DNA of 64,000 nucleotides from Erwinia sp. SLM-02 (GCF_037450285.1 NZ_JAQISN010000003.1:310001-374000); one strand, 5' to 3'. Counted from the first letter of the stretch, positions 16,677-25,700 are shown. Program-made: numbers and translations. Notes: a model not told the origin generated them from the sequence alone.

Positions 16677-17963
16677 ATGAAACTGTACAATCTTAAGGAT
16701 CACAACGAGCAGGTTAGCTTCGCCCAGGCGGTGAAGCAGGGGCTGGGTTCACAGCAGGGCCTGTTCTTTCCGCTGGAATTACCCGAATTCGAACTGACCG
16801 ATATTGATGCGCTGCTGGAGGAGGACTTCGTCACTCGCAGCAGCAAAATCCTGTCGGCGTTTATCGGTGATGAAATTCCAAAAGAGCAGCTGCTGGCACG
16901 TCTGAAAACCGCCTTTACCTTCCCGGCTCCGGTCGCCAGCGTAACGGACGATATCGCCGCTCTGGAACTGTTCCACGGCCCGACGCTGGCCTTTAAGGAC
17001 TTCGGCGGCCGCTTTATGGCGCAGATGCTCTCTTACGTCAGCGGGTCGGATGAAAAAATTACCATTCTGACCGCCACCTCCGGCGACACCGGTGCCGCCG
17101 TGGCGCATGCCTTCTACGGTATGGAAAACGTGCGCGTCGTGATCCTTTACCCGCAGGGTAAAATCAGCCCGCTGCAGGAAAAACTGTTCTGTACGCTGGG
17201 CGGTAATATCCAGACTATCGCCATCGACGGTGACTTCGATGCCTGTCAGGCGCTGGTTAAGCAGGCGTTTGACGATGAAGAGCTGAAGAAGGCGATTGGC
17301 CTGAATTCGGCTAACTCGATCAACATCAGCCGCCTGCTGGCGCAGATCTGCTACTACTTTGAAGCCGTCGCTCAGCTGCCGCAGGAAAAACGCAATCAGC
17401 TGGTGATTTCGGTGCCAAGCGGTAACTTCGGCGACCTGACCGCGGGCCTGCTGGCGAAATCACTGGGCCTGCCGGTGAAGCGTTTTATCGCTGCCACCAA
17501 TGCCAACGATACCGTGCCGCGCTTCCTGGCCGACGGCAAGTGGACGCCAAACGTCACCGTTGCCACGCTGTCCAACGCGATGGATGTGTCGCAGCCTAAC
17601 AACTGGCCGCGTGTGGAAGAGATCTTCCGCCGTAAAACCTGGCGTCTGCAGGACCTGGGCTTTGGTGCAGTCAGTGATGAAACCACCAAAGAAACCATGC
17701 GCGAGCTGGCCGACCTGGGCTACATCTCTGAACCGCATGCGGCGATTGCCTATCGTCTGCTGCGCGATCAGCTGCAGGAAGGGGAGTTTGGCCTGTTCCT
17801 GGGAACGGCGCATCCGGCGAAGTTCATTGAGAGCGTGGAAGCGATCCTCGACCGCAAGCTCCCTCTGCCGGAGGCCCTGGCCGAACGGGCGGATCTGCCG
17901 CTGCTGTCGCACAAGATGAAGGCCGAGTTTGCCGACCTGCGTGAGTTCCTGCTGAAGAAATAA
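16677..17963 (+). CDS. thrC: Threonine synthase
   Basis: PLP enzyme converting O-phosphohomoserine to threonine, the last step of the pathway. It has 428 residues, as in E. coli, and starts MKLYNLKDHNEQVSFAQAV. The PLP lysine is in LAFKDFGGRF; the phosphate-binding region is TATSGDTGAAVAHAF and the second glycine loop is VPSGNFGDL. It ends the thr operon and is convergent with yaaA, with a cluster of hairpins between them. Confidence 0.98.
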   Translation: MKLYNLKDHNEQVSFAQAVKQGLGSQQGLFFPLELPEFELTDIDALLEEDFVTRSSKILSAFIGDEIPKEQLLARLKTAFTFPAPVASVTDDIAALELFHGPTLAFKDFGGRFMAQMLSYVSGSDEKITILTATSGDTGAAVAHAFYGMENVRVVILYPQGKISPLQEKLFCTLGGNIQTIAIDGDFDACQALVKQAFDDEELKKAIGLNSANSINISRLLAQICYYFEAVAQLPQEKRNQLVISVPSGNFGDLTAGLLAKSLGLPVKRFIAATNANDTVPRFLADGKWTPNVTVATLSNAMDVSQPNNWPRVEEIFRRKTWRLQDLGFGAVSDETTKETMRELADLGYISEPHAAIAYRLLRDQLQEGEFGLFLGTAHPAKFIESVEAILDRKLPLPEALAERADLPLLSHKMKAEFADLREFLLKK

Positions 17964-17971
17964 GGGATGCA

Positions 17972-18065
17972 AGGGCGAAGAAGCTTCGCCCTGCTCCCGC
18001 GCGGATTAACCGCTCACTGACGGTTAATCCGCGCGGAAATGGAGAGGGGTTCTCCTTCTCCATTT
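17972..18065. terminator. Three tandem hairpins between thrC and yaaA
   Basis: Three consecutive perfect inverted repeats fill the convergent interval. AGGGCGAAG/CTTCGCCCT is at 17972-17980 and 17984-17992. A 16-bp stem beginning CCGCGCGGATTAACCG is at 17997-18012, pairing with 18021-18036. AAATGGAGA/TCTCCATTT is at 18037-18045 and 18057-18065. None has a strong T run on the plus strand. They probably act together as a bidirectional transcription end or protect mRNA 3' ends. Confidence 0.65.
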
Positions 18066-18072
18066 AGTTTGT

Positions 18073-18849
18073 TCAGGCAACTTCCCGCCGCTTAAACACC
18101 AGCTCATTTCCCTTGCTGCCGTCGGCATCATACGCGTATCCATCGACATCAAACTTCTTCAGCTGATCCGGCTGCGTCAGGCGGTTCTGGATAATGTAGC
18201 GGCTCATCAGACCCCGCGCTTTTTTGGCGTAGAAGCTGATCACCTTAAACTTGCCGTTCTTCTCATCGAGGAACACCGGCTTGATAATTTCACCGTTCAG
18301 CTGCTTAGGTTTGACCGACTTGAAGTATTCATCGGAAGCGAGATTCACCAGTACCTTATCACCCTGGGCGGCCAGCGCGTCATTCAGCGCCAGAGTCAGC
18401 CTGTCGCCCCAGAAGCTGTAGAGATCTTTCCCCGCCGGATTATCCAGTTTGATACCCATCTCCAGCCGGTACGGCATCATCAGATCCAGCGGGCGCAGCA
18501 GGCCGTAAAGGCCGGAGAGCATGCGCAAATGCTGCTGGGCATAGTCGAAATCATCTTCGCTGAAGCTTTCCGCCTGCAGGCCGGTATAGACATCGCCTTT
18601 AAACGCCAGGATCGCCTGACGGGCGTTATCCGGGGTGAATTTCGGCTGCCAGTCATTGAATCGCTCCGCGTTGAGCACCGCCAGCTTGTCGCTGATATGC
18701 ATCAGCGAACCGATCTGCGACGGCGAGAGCTGGCGCGCCACGGCGATCAGTTTTTGTGATTCCTTCAGCAGTTCGGGCTGGGTAAAACGGCGGGTGGCCA
18801 GCGGGCTTTCATAGTCCAGCGTTTTTGCGGGGGAAATAACCATCAACAT
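18073..18849 (-). CDS. yaaA: Peroxide stress protein YaaA (DUF328 family)
   Basis: Member of the UPF0246/DUF328 family; E. coli YaaA is needed to limit intracellular iron and DNA damage during peroxide stress and is OxyR-controlled. The 258 residues start at the ATG at 18849 (MLMVISPAKTLDYESPL), equal in length to E. coli. The frame is open to 18921 but the extension has no match. Conserved features are FNDWQPKFTPDNARQA, AFKGDVYTGL, HLRMLSGLYGLLRPLD and the basic ISFYAKKARGLMSRY. It converges on thrC and diverges from talB. Confidence 0.95.
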   Translation of the reverse strand: MLMVISPAKTLDYESPLATRRFTQPELLKESQKLIAVARQLSPSQIGSLMHISDKLAVLNAERFNDWQPKFTPDNARQAILAFKGDVYTGLQAESFSEDDFDYAQQHLRMLSGLYGLLRPLDLMMPYRLEMGIKLDNPAGKDLYSFWGDRLTLALNDALAAQGDKVLVNLASDEYFKSVKPKQLNGEIIKPVFLDEKNGKFKVISFYAKKARGLMSRYIIQNRLTQPDQLKKFDVDGYAYDADGSKGNELVFKRREVA

Positions 18850-19021
18850 GATCGGGGTGTCCTTGTGCATGCGAAAAATTGCCAGAGCATACTGTAGCAA
18901 AAAAGCGTTAACAGAGGACAAATCGCTGTCATTGGCGGATCTGTTGATTCATCGTAAAGAAACCGAAAAAGCACGTTTGTGCAGCGTATTTATCCCCCTG
19001 TGGCACGGGGTTTTATGGTTG

Positions 19022-19049
19022 TTGCAAGGTCGGGTACGCGTGCTATCAT
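19022..19049 (+). promoter_or_regulatory. talB promoter
   Basis: TTGCAA (19022-19027), a 16-bp spacer and TATCAT (19044-19049) make a good sigma-70 promoter about 66 bases before the talB start. Confidence 0.6.
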
Positions 19050-19115
19050 CCGGGGCAGACATTTTCAACACCCTGACAAATCAACCTTGTTTCAACCTTG
19101 ATGAGAATGACAACT

Positions 19116-20069
19116 ATGACGGACAAATTATCCTCCCTGCGTCAGATCACTACCGTTGTTGCTGATACCGGCGACATCGCAGCGATGAAACTCTACAAAC
19201 CGCAGGATGCCACCACCAACCCTTCTCTGATCCTCAGCGCAGCCCAGATCCCAGAATACCGTAAGCTCATTGATGAAGCCGTGACCTGGGCGCGCGAGCA
19301 GAGCAGCGATAAAGAAGCACAGGTTTCTTTCGCTGCGGACAAGCTGGCCGTGAACATCGGTCTGGAGATCCTGAAGCTGGTTCCGGGCCGTATCTCTACC
19401 GAAGTGGATGCACGTCTGTCTTATGACACCGAAGGCAGCATCGCTAAAGCGCGTAGCCTGATCAAACTGTACAACGATGCCGGCATCAGCAACGACCGCA
19501 TCCTGATTAAACTGGCGTCTACCTGGCAGGGCATCCGTGCTGCCGAGCAGCTGGAAAAAGAAGGCATCAACTGTAACCTGACCCTGCTGTTCTCCTTCGC
19601 CCAGGCGCGTGCCTGTGCCGAAGCGGGCGTGTACCTGATCTCGCCATTCGTTGGCCGCATTCTCGACTGGTACAAAGCCAATACCGATAAGAAAGAGTAC
19701 GCGCCAGCTGAAGATCCAGGCGTTGTTTCCGTGACTGAAATCTACGAATACTACAAACAGCACGGTTACGAAACCGTGGTGATGGGCGCAAGCTTCCGTA
19801 ACGTGGGCGAAATCATTGAACTGGCCGGCTGTGACCGTCTGACCATCTCTCCGGGCCTGCTGAAAGAGCTGGCTGAGACTGAAGGCAGCATCGAGCGCAA
19901 ACTGTCTTACACCGGTGAAGTGAAAGCACGTCCGGCGAAAATGACCGAGTCTGAGTTCCTGTGGCAGCACAACCAGGACCCAATGGCGGTTCAGAAACTG
20001 GCTGAAGGCATCCGTAACTTTGCCGTTGACCAGGGCAAACTGGATAAAATGATTGCCGATCTGCTGTAA
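19116..20069 (+). CDS. talB: Transaldolase B
   Basis: Pentose phosphate pathway enzyme moving a dihydroxyacetone unit from sedoheptulose-7-phosphate to glyceraldehyde-3-phosphate. The 317 residues from the ATG at 19116 (MTDKLSSLRQITTVVADTGD) equal the E. coli length; nearby ATG codons at 19101 and 19107 are possible but less likely. The Schiff-base lysine is in ILIKLASTWQG and the catalytic aspartate in VVADTGD. The codon usage is strongly biased, in keeping with high expression. Confidence 0.97.
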   Translation: MTDKLSSLRQITTVVADTGDIAAMKLYKPQDATTNPSLILSAAQIPEYRKLIDEAVTWAREQSSDKEAQVSFAADKLAVNIGLEILKLVPGRISTEVDARLSYDTEGSIAKARSLIKLYNDAGISNDRILIKLASTWQGIRAAEQLEKEGINCNLTLLFSFAQARACAEAGVYLISPFVGRILDWYKANTDKKEYAPAEDPGVVSVTEIYEYYKQHGYETVVMGASFRNVGEIIELAGCDRLTISPGLLKELAETEGSIERKLSYTGEVKARPAKMTESEFLWQHNQDPMAVQKLAEGIRNFAVDQGKLDKMIADLL

Positions 20070-20075
20070 TGGCTC

Positions 20076-20101
20076 ACCGTGGCCGGTTATCCGGCCACGG
20101 T
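20076..20101. terminator. Hairpin after talB
   Basis: Perfect 11-bp stem ACCGTGGCCGG (20076-20086) / CCGGCCACGGT (20091-20101) with a TTAT loop, starting 6 bases after the talB stop. No T run follows, so it may be a weak terminator or an mRNA 3'-end stabiliser. Confidence 0.55.
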
Positions 20102-20228
20102 ATCCAGCGAAAGAAACTGCATCAACCCACCGCTGTCTGAATCACCTTCCTTGACCCTCTGCCTGCATCTTGAATTATTTTCAGTATATAATCCCCCTTA
20201 TTCCCCCTCATGCAGAAACTAAGACGAT

Positions 20229-20816
20229 ATGAATACGCTACGCATAGGATTAATTTCCGTTTCCGATCGCGCCGCGAACGGCATCTATCAGGATCAGGGG
20301 CTGCCTGCGCTGGAAGCCTGGCTTACCGAGGCTCTGTCGACGCCGTTCAAAATTGAGAAACGCCTGGTGCCCGATGAGCAGTCGATGATTGAACAGACGA
20401 TTTGTGAACTGGTCGATGAGCTGTTTTGCCACCTGGTGCTGACCACCGGCGGCACCGGCCCTGCGCGCCGCGATGTAACGCCCGATGCCACCCTGGCGAT
20501 CGCCGATCGTGACATGCCCGGCTTTGGCGAGCAGATGCGCCAGATTAGCCTGAACTTCGTTCCGACGGCGATCCTCTCCCGCCAGGTGGGGGTGATCCGC
20601 AAACAGTCGCTGATAATCAATCTTCCGGGGCAGCCTAAGTCGATCAAAGAGACGCTGGAAGGCCTGAAGGATGAGCAGGGGAATACCGTGGTGCACGGCA
20701 TCTTTGCCAGCGTGCCCTACTGCATTCAGCTGTTAGACGGGCCGTATATTGAAACCCACCCGCAGGTGGTAGCAGCATTTAGGCCGAAAAGCGCCCGGCG
20801 CGAAACAAACAGCTAA
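20229..20816 (+). CDS. mog: Molybdopterin adenylyltransferase Mog
   Basis: Adenylates molybdopterin to prepare it for molybdenum insertion in molybdenum cofactor synthesis. The 195-residue protein is the E. coli length and opens MNTLRIGLISVSDRAANGIYQDQG. The MoCF nucleotide motif is LVLTTGGTGPARRDVTPDATLA (near 75-96) and NLPGQPKSIKE is conserved. A TATAAT box at 20187-20192, with a poor -35, lies 37 bases upstream and is a likely promoter. It follows talB as in E. coli. Confidence 0.95.
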   Translation: MNTLRIGLISVSDRAANGIYQDQGLPALEAWLTEALSTPFKIEKRLVPDEQSMIEQTICELVDELFCHLVLTTGGTGPARRDVTPDATLAIADRDMPGFGEQMRQISLNFVPTAILSRQVGVIRKQSLIINLPGQPKSIKETLEGLKDEQGNTVVHGIFASVPYCIQLLDGPYIETHPQVVAAFRPKSARRETNS

Positions 20817-20943
20817 AAAACAGGATTCTCAGGCATAAGATCCAGTGTCGTCTGGTGTGGAAAATAATTGACGTTATAGTAAGCATAGCTTTACAAGGTG
20901 AATTATTTTTCTTCTCTCTGACTATGGATTTACCAGAAGAATC

Positions 20944-22248
20944 ATGGAACAAGAACACGCACGGCCTCTGAACCGACAGGATTACAAAACCCTGGCTCTG
21001 GCGGCGCTCGGTGGCGCGCTGGAATTCTACGACTTTATTATCTTCGTCTTTTTCGCCGCCGTGATCGGCGAGCTGTTTTTCCCTGCCGATATCCCTGAAT
21101 GGCTGCGTCAGCTGCAGACGTTCGCCATTTTTGCCGCGGGTTACCTTGCCCGCCCGTTGGGTGGCCTGATCATGGCGCACTTTGGCGACAGCAAAGGGCG
21201 CAAGAAAATGTTCAGCCTGAGCATTCTGCTGATGGCCCTGCCCACGCTGGCGATGGGGCTGCTGCCGACCTATGCCACGCTGGGTATCGCTGCACCCATT
21301 CTGCTGCTGCTGCTCCGGGTATTGCAGGGCGCGGCCATCGGTGGCGAAGTGCCCGGCGCCTGGGTTTTCGTGGCCGAACACGTGCCGCAAAAGCGTGTGG
21401 GTTTTGCCTGCGGTACGCTGACGGCCGGTCTGACCTTTGGCATTCTGCTCGGCTCACTGGTCGCCACGCTGATTAATACCAGCATGACGCCTCAGACTAT
21501 TGCTGAGACCGGCTGGCGTATTCCGTTCCTGCTGGGAGGGGCATTCGGCCTGCTGGCCATGTACCTGCGCCGCTGGCTGCACGAAACGCCGGTGTTCACC
21601 CAGATGCAGCAGCGCAAGGCCTTATCGGATGAGCTGCCGCTGAAGACGGTCATTGCCCATCATCGCCAGAGCGTGGTGGTGTCGATGCTGCTGACCTGGC
21701 TGCTCTCCGCCTGCATTGTGGTGGTGCTGCTGATGGCGCCGGTGCTGCTGCAAAAACTCCACGGCCTGCCCGCCGCGCTGACCCTGAAAGCGAACAGCCT
21801 GGCTACGGTGATGCTGATATTTGGCTGTATTATTGCCGGGGCGCTGGTCGATCGTATTGGCGCGGCGACCACGCTGATTGTCGGCAGCCTGCTGCTGGCC
21901 GTAACCAGCTGGACCTTCTTCACCGTGGCGGCGGAGCATCCGGCCTGGCTGTTCAGCGCCTATGCGCTGGCCGGTTTGTGCGTTGGCGTGGTGGGCGTGG
22001 TGCCTTTCGTCATGGTCTCTGCGTTTCCGCCCGCGGTGCGTTTTACCGGTATCTCCTTCTCTTACAATCTCTCGTATGCCATTTTCGGCGGCCTGACGCC
22101 CATCATGGTGACGCTGCTGATGAAGCTGACGCCGATGGCGCCGGCTTACTACGTTCTTGGCCTTGCCGGCGTCGGCGTGCTGGTCGGTTTCTGGCTCCGG
22201 CGCGCGTCCGCACAGCGCGTTCTGCTGCAGCAGGTGAGCGTGCAGTAA
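20944..22248 (+). CDS. MFS transporter, metabolite:H+ symporter (MHS)-like
   Basis: Inner-membrane transporter of 434 residues with about 12 hydrophobic segments. The MFS signature after the second helix is MAHFGDSKGRKKMF (around 80-93) and the repeat-equivalent loop VDRIGAATTL follows helix 8. The N-terminal stretch GGALEFYDFIIFVF resembles metabolite:H+ symporters related to ProP and ShiA. The substrate cannot be told from sequence. It lies alone between mog and dnaK, where E. coli K-12 has the acetate/succinate channel gene satP, and is closed by a strong terminator. Operon partners that would suggest a substrate are absent. Confidence 0.85.
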   Translation: MEQEHARPLNRQDYKTLALAALGGALEFYDFIIFVFFAAVIGELFFPADIPEWLRQLQTFAIFAAGYLARPLGGLIMAHFGDSKGRKKMFSLSILLMALPTLAMGLLPTYATLGIAAPILLLLLRVLQGAAIGGEVPGAWVFVAEHVPQKRVGFACGTLTAGLTFGILLGSLVATLINTSMTPQTIAETGWRIPFLLGGAFGLLAMYLRRWLHETPVFTQMQQRKALSDELPLKTVIAHHRQSVVVSMLLTWLLSACIVVVLLMAPVLLQKLHGLPAALTLKANSLATVMLIFGCIIAGALVDRIGAATTLIVGSLLLAVTSWTFFTVAAEHPAWLFSAYALAGLCVGVVGVVPFVMVSAFPPAVRFTGISFSYNLSYAIFGGLTPIMVTLLMKLTPMAPAYYVLGLAGVGVLVGFWLRRASAQRVLLQQVSVQ

Positions 22249-22270
22249 CCGCTTTTTTACCGTGGTTAAT

Positions 22271-22302
22271 ACGGACCGGCCGCCGCCGGTCCGTTTTTTT
22301 TT
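22271..22302 (+). terminator. Rho-independent terminator after the MFS gene
   Basis: Ten-base-pair stem ACGGACCGGC (22271-22280) / GCCGGTCCGT (22285-22294), followed by a nine-T run (22294-22302). It separates the transporter from the dnaK promoter. Confidence 0.92.
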
Positions 22303-22332
22303 AAAAAAAACGAATTTTTTTTCCTCCTGCCC

Positions 22333-22360
22333 CTTGATGCGGCGCCTGGCGGCCCCATCT
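22333..22360 (+). promoter_or_regulatory. Sigma-32 heat-shock promoter of dnaK
   Basis: CTTGATG (22333-22339), a 13-bp spacer and CCCCATCT (22353-22360) match the sigma-32 consensus and the known E. coli dnaK P1 sequence. It lies about 125 bases before the dnaK start, next to an A/T tract at 22295-22322. Confidence 0.9.
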
Positions 22361-22484
22361 TAATTGGCATCCGAGGCTACGGACCTGGAAAAAAAGAGCG
22401 GGTTGAGCAGTTGAAACTGTGAAAAATGCCCGCATTTAAGGTTCATAACCTGATTTGAAATGAATTTAAGTGGGAGACGTTTAG

Positions 22485-24392
22485 ATGGGTAAGATTATTG
22501 GTATTGACCTGGGTACGACTAACTCTTGTGTAGCTATCATGGATGGCGGCAAGGCACGCGTACTGGAGAATGCGGAAGGCGATCGCACCACGCCATCCAT
22601 CATTGCCTACACTCAGGACGGCGAAACGCTGGTGGGTCAGCCTGCTAAACGTCAGGCCGTGACTAACCCGCAGAACACCCTGTTTGCGATTAAGCGCCTG
22701 ATTGGCCGTCGCTTCCAGGACGAAGAAGTACAGCGTGATATTAAAATCATGCCGTTCAAAATCGTTGGCGCTGACAACGGTGACGCATGGCTGGACGTGA
22801 AAGGCCAGCGCGTAGCACCTCCGCAGATTTCTGCAGAAGTGCTGAAAAAAATGAAGAAAACGGCGGAAGATTATCTGGGTGAGCCAGTGACCGAAGCGGT
22901 AATTACCGTACCGGCTTACTTCAACGATGCACAGCGTCAGGCAACTAAAGATGCGGGCCGTATCGCCGGTCTGGAAGTCAAACGTATCATCAACGAACCG
23001 ACCGCAGCCGCACTGGCCTACGGTCTGGATAAAGGCCAGGGCAACCGCACTATCGCGGTATACGACCTGGGTGGTGGTACCTTCGATATCTCAATTATCG
23101 AAATCGATGAAGTTGACGGCGAAAAAACCTTCGAAGTGCTGGCAACCAACGGTGATACTCACCTGGGTGGTGAAGACTTCGACAGCCGTATGATCAACTA
23201 CCTGGTGGCTGAATTTAAGAAAGATTCAGGTATCGATCTGCACAACGATCCGCTGGCGATGCAGCGTCTGAAAGAAGCCGCTGAAAAAGCGAAGATCGAA
23301 CTGTCTTCTGCGCAGCAGACCGACGTGAACCTGCCGTACATCACGGCGGATGCGACCGGTCCTAAGCACCTGAACATCAAAGTGACCCGTGCAAAACTGG
23401 AATCACTGGTAGAAGACCTGGTTGCTCGCTCTATTGAGCCGCTGAAAGTTGCGCTGCAGGATGCTGGCCTGTCCGTGTCTGATATCAACGACGTTATCCT
23501 CGTCGGTGGCCAGACGCGTATGCCAATGGTTCAGGCCAAAGTGGCTGAGTTCTTTGGTAAAGAGCCGCGTAAAGACGTTAACCCGGACGAAGCCGTTGCC
23601 GTGGGCGCAGCCGTACAGGGTGGCGTTCTGGCGGGTGAAGTGAAAGACGTTCTGCTGCTGGACGTTACCCCACTGTCACTGGGTATCGAAACCATGGGCG
23701 GCGTGATGACTTCGCTGATTACCAAGAACACTACGATCCCAACCAAGCACAGCCAGGTGTTCTCTACTGCAGAAGATAACCAGTCTGCCGTAACCATCCA
23801 CGTTGTGCAGGGTGAGCGTAAACGCGCTGCGGATAACAAGTCACTGGGCCAGTTCAACCTTGACGGTATCCAGTCAGCACCGCGCGGTATGCCGCAGATC
23901 GAAGTGACCTTCGACATCGACGCCGACGGTATTCTGCACGTATCCGCTAAAGATAAAAACAGCGGTAAAGAGCAGAAGATCACCATTAAGGCCTCTTCTG
24001 GTCTGAACGATGAAGAGATCGAAAAAATGGTGCGCGATGCGGAAGCTAATGCCGAATCTGACCGCAAGTTTGAAGAGCTGGTGCAGACCCGTAACCAGGG
24101 TGACCAGGTTGCGCACAGCACCCGCAAACAGCTGACCGATGCCGGTGACCAACTGCCAGCAGACGTGAAAGCGCCAATCGAAGCGGCTCTGGCCGAGCTG
24201 GATACTGCGCTGAAAGGCGAAGACAAAGCTGAGATTGAAGCGAAGATCCAGGCTCTGATGGAAGTGTCCGGCAAGCTGATGGAATTTGCTCAGCAGCAGC
24301 AGGCCGCTGGCGGCGCAGCAGAAGCCGCCGAAGGTAAGAAAGATGACGACGTCGTTGACGCCGAATTCGAAGAAGTTAAAGACAAGAAATAA
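22485..24392 (+). CDS. dnaK: Hsp70 chaperone DnaK
   Basis: ATP-driven cytosolic chaperone working with DnaJ and GrpE in folding, disaggregation and sigma-32 control. It has 635 residues (E. coli 638). The nucleotide-binding domain starts MGKIIGIDLGTTNSCVAIM, with VYDLGGGTFDISI and ILVGGQTRMPMVQ. The conserved linker DVLLLDVTPLSLGIE precedes the substrate-binding domain; the helical lid ends in a glycine/alanine-rich tail and DAEFEEVKDKK. GGGAGAC just before the ATG is a good ribosome site. It heads the dnaK-dnaJ heat-shock operon, with hairpins before dnaJ. Codon use is highly biased. Confidence 0.99.
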   Translation: MGKIIGIDLGTTNSCVAIMDGGKARVLENAEGDRTTPSIIAYTQDGETLVGQPAKRQAVTNPQNTLFAIKRLIGRRFQDEEVQRDIKIMPFKIVGADNGDAWLDVKGQRVAPPQISAEVLKKMKKTAEDYLGEPVTEAVITVPAYFNDAQRQATKDAGRIAGLEVKRIINEPTAAALAYGLDKGQGNRTIAVYDLGGGTFDISIIEIDEVDGEKTFEVLATNGDTHLGGEDFDSRMINYLVAEFKKDSGIDLHNDPLAMQRLKEAAEKAKIELSSAQQTDVNLPYITADATGPKHLNIKVTRAKLESLVEDLVARSIEPLKVALQDAGLSVSDINDVILVGGQTRMPMVQAKVAEFFGKEPRKDVNPDEAVAVGAAVQGGVLAGEVKDVLLLDVTPLSLGIETMGGVMTSLITKNTTIPTKHSQVFSTAEDNQSAVTIHVVQGERKRAADNKSLGQFNLDGIQSAPRGMPQIEVTFDIDADGILHVSAKDKNSGKEQKITIKASSGLNDEEIEKMVRDAEANAESDRKFEELVQTRNQGDQVAHSTRKQLTDAGDQLPADVKAPIEAALAELDTALKGEDKAEIEAKIQALMEVSGKLMEFAQQQQAAGGAAEAAEGKKDDDVVDAEFEEVKDKK

Positions 24393-24410
24393 TCGCCCTT
24401 GAGCGGGCAT

Positions 24411-24473
24411 GATGCTCCCCGGTGGAGCATCGTATTAACCAGCACGGGCGTGGAGATTTCTCCCCGCCCGTGC
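24411..24473 (+). other. Two hairpins in the dnaK-dnaJ spacer
   Basis: The first hairpin is GATGCTCC/GGAGCATC (24411-24418, 24424-24431). The second is a long stem, GCACGGGCG (24442-24450) with CGCCCGTGC (24465-24473), extended inside by GGAGA/TCTCC with a single mismatch, so nearly all of 24442-24473 pairs. There is no T run. They could lower dnaJ expression relative to dnaK by partial termination or RNA processing. Confidence 0.6.
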
Positions 24474-24501
24474 ACGCATGTTAAGGGTAGGATCAATAAC
24501 A

Positions 24502-25641
24502 ATGGCGAAGAAAGACTATTACGAGATTTTAGGCGTTTCCAAATCAGCGGAAGAGCGTGAAATCAAAAAGGCTTATAAACGTCTTGCGATGAAGTTCCAC
24601 CCCGACCGCAACCAGGGCGATAAAGAAGCCGAAGAGAAATTCAAAGAGATCAAAGAAGCGTACGAAATTCTGACCGATGAGCAGAAACGTGCGGCTTACG
24701 ATCAGTACGGCCATGCCGCCTTTGAACAGGGCGGAATGGGCGGCGGCGGCGGTGGTTTCGGCGGTGGCGGTGCAGATTTTAGCGATATCTTTGGCGACGT
24801 ATTCGGCGATATTTTCGGCGGAGGCCGCCGTCAACAGCGCGCCGCACGCGGTGCTGATTTACGCTACAACATGGAACTGACGCTGGAAGAAGCGGTACGC
24901 GGCGTGACCAAAGAGATCCGCATTCCAACGCTGGAAGAGTGTGAAGTGTGCCACGGCAGCGGAGCCAAAGCGGGGACCAAGCCGCAGACCTGTTCAACCT
25001 GTCACGGTGCCGGCCAGGTGCAGATGCGCCAGGGCTTCTTTACCGTTCAGCAGGCGTGTCCGACCTGTCACGGTCGCGGTTCCGTGATCAAAGATCCGTG
25101 CAACGCCTGTCACGGCCACGGACGCGTAGAGAAGTCTAAAACGCTGTCGGTGAAAATTCCGGCGGGCGTGGATACCGGCGATCGCATCCGTCTGAGCGGC
25201 GAAGGTGAAGCGGGCGAGCACGGTGCGCCGTCTGGCGATCTGTACGTTCAGGTTCAGGTGAAAAAACACCGTATCTTCGAGCGTGAAGAGAATAACCTGT
25301 ACTGCGAAGTGCCGATTAACTTTGCGATGGCAGCCCTGGGCGGTGAGATTGAAGTGCCCACCCTGGATGGCCGCGTGAAGCTGAAAGTGCCTGCGGAAAC
25401 CCAGACCGGCAAGCTGTTCCGCATGCGCGGTAAAGGTGTGAAATCCGTGCGCGGCGGCGCGCAGGGTGACCTGCTGTGCCGCGTGGTGGTGGAAACCCCG
25501 GTCAGCCTCAACGACAAGCAGAAAGCGCTGCTGCGCGAGCTTGAAGAGAGCTTTGGTGGCCCGAGCGGCGATCAGAACAGTCCGCGTTCAAAGAGCTTCT
25601 TTGACGGCGTGAAAAAGTTCTTTGACGATCTGACGCGCTAA
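24502..25641 (+). CDS. dnaJ: Hsp40 co-chaperone DnaJ
   Basis: Stimulates DnaK ATPase and delivers unfolded substrates. The 379 residues start at the ATG at 24502 (MAKKDYYEILGVSKSAEERE); a frame extension to 24478 is not expected. The J domain (1-70) has the HPD motif in KFHPDRNQ. A Gly/Phe region follows (about 75-115), then four CxxCxGxG zinc repeats (CEVCHGSG, CSTCHGAG, CPTCHGRG, CNACHGHG) and the C-terminal beta-sandwich domains. It is the second gene of the heat-shock operon. Confidence 0.98.
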   Translation: MAKKDYYEILGVSKSAEEREIKKAYKRLAMKFHPDRNQGDKEAEEKFKEIKEAYEILTDEQKRAAYDQYGHAAFEQGGMGGGGGGFGGGGADFSDIFGDVFGDIFGGGRRQQRAARGADLRYNMELTLEEAVRGVTKEIRIPTLEECEVCHGSGAKAGTKPQTCSTCHGAGQVQMRQGFFTVQQACPTCHGRGSVIKDPCNACHGHGRVEKSKTLSVKIPAGVDTGDRIRLSGEGEAGEHGAPSGDLYVQVQVKKHRIFEREENNLYCEVPINFAMAALGGEIEVPTLDGRVKLKVPAETQTGKLFRMRGKGVKSVRGGAQGDLLCRVVVETPVSLNDKQKALLRELEESFGGPSGDQNSPRSKSFFDGVKKFFDDLTR

Positions 25642-25670
25642 TCTGTTTTACTCTTTACGCGCAGTATTCG

Positions 25671-25700
25671 ATGGGCGGTCTCAACAGGGCCGCCCATTTT
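25671..25700 (+). terminator. dnaJ terminator
   Basis: Stem ATGGGCGG (25671-25678) / CCGCCCAT (25690-25697) followed by TTTTCTTTAA, 30 bases after the dnaJ stop. A plausible Rho-independent terminator. Confidence 0.75.
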
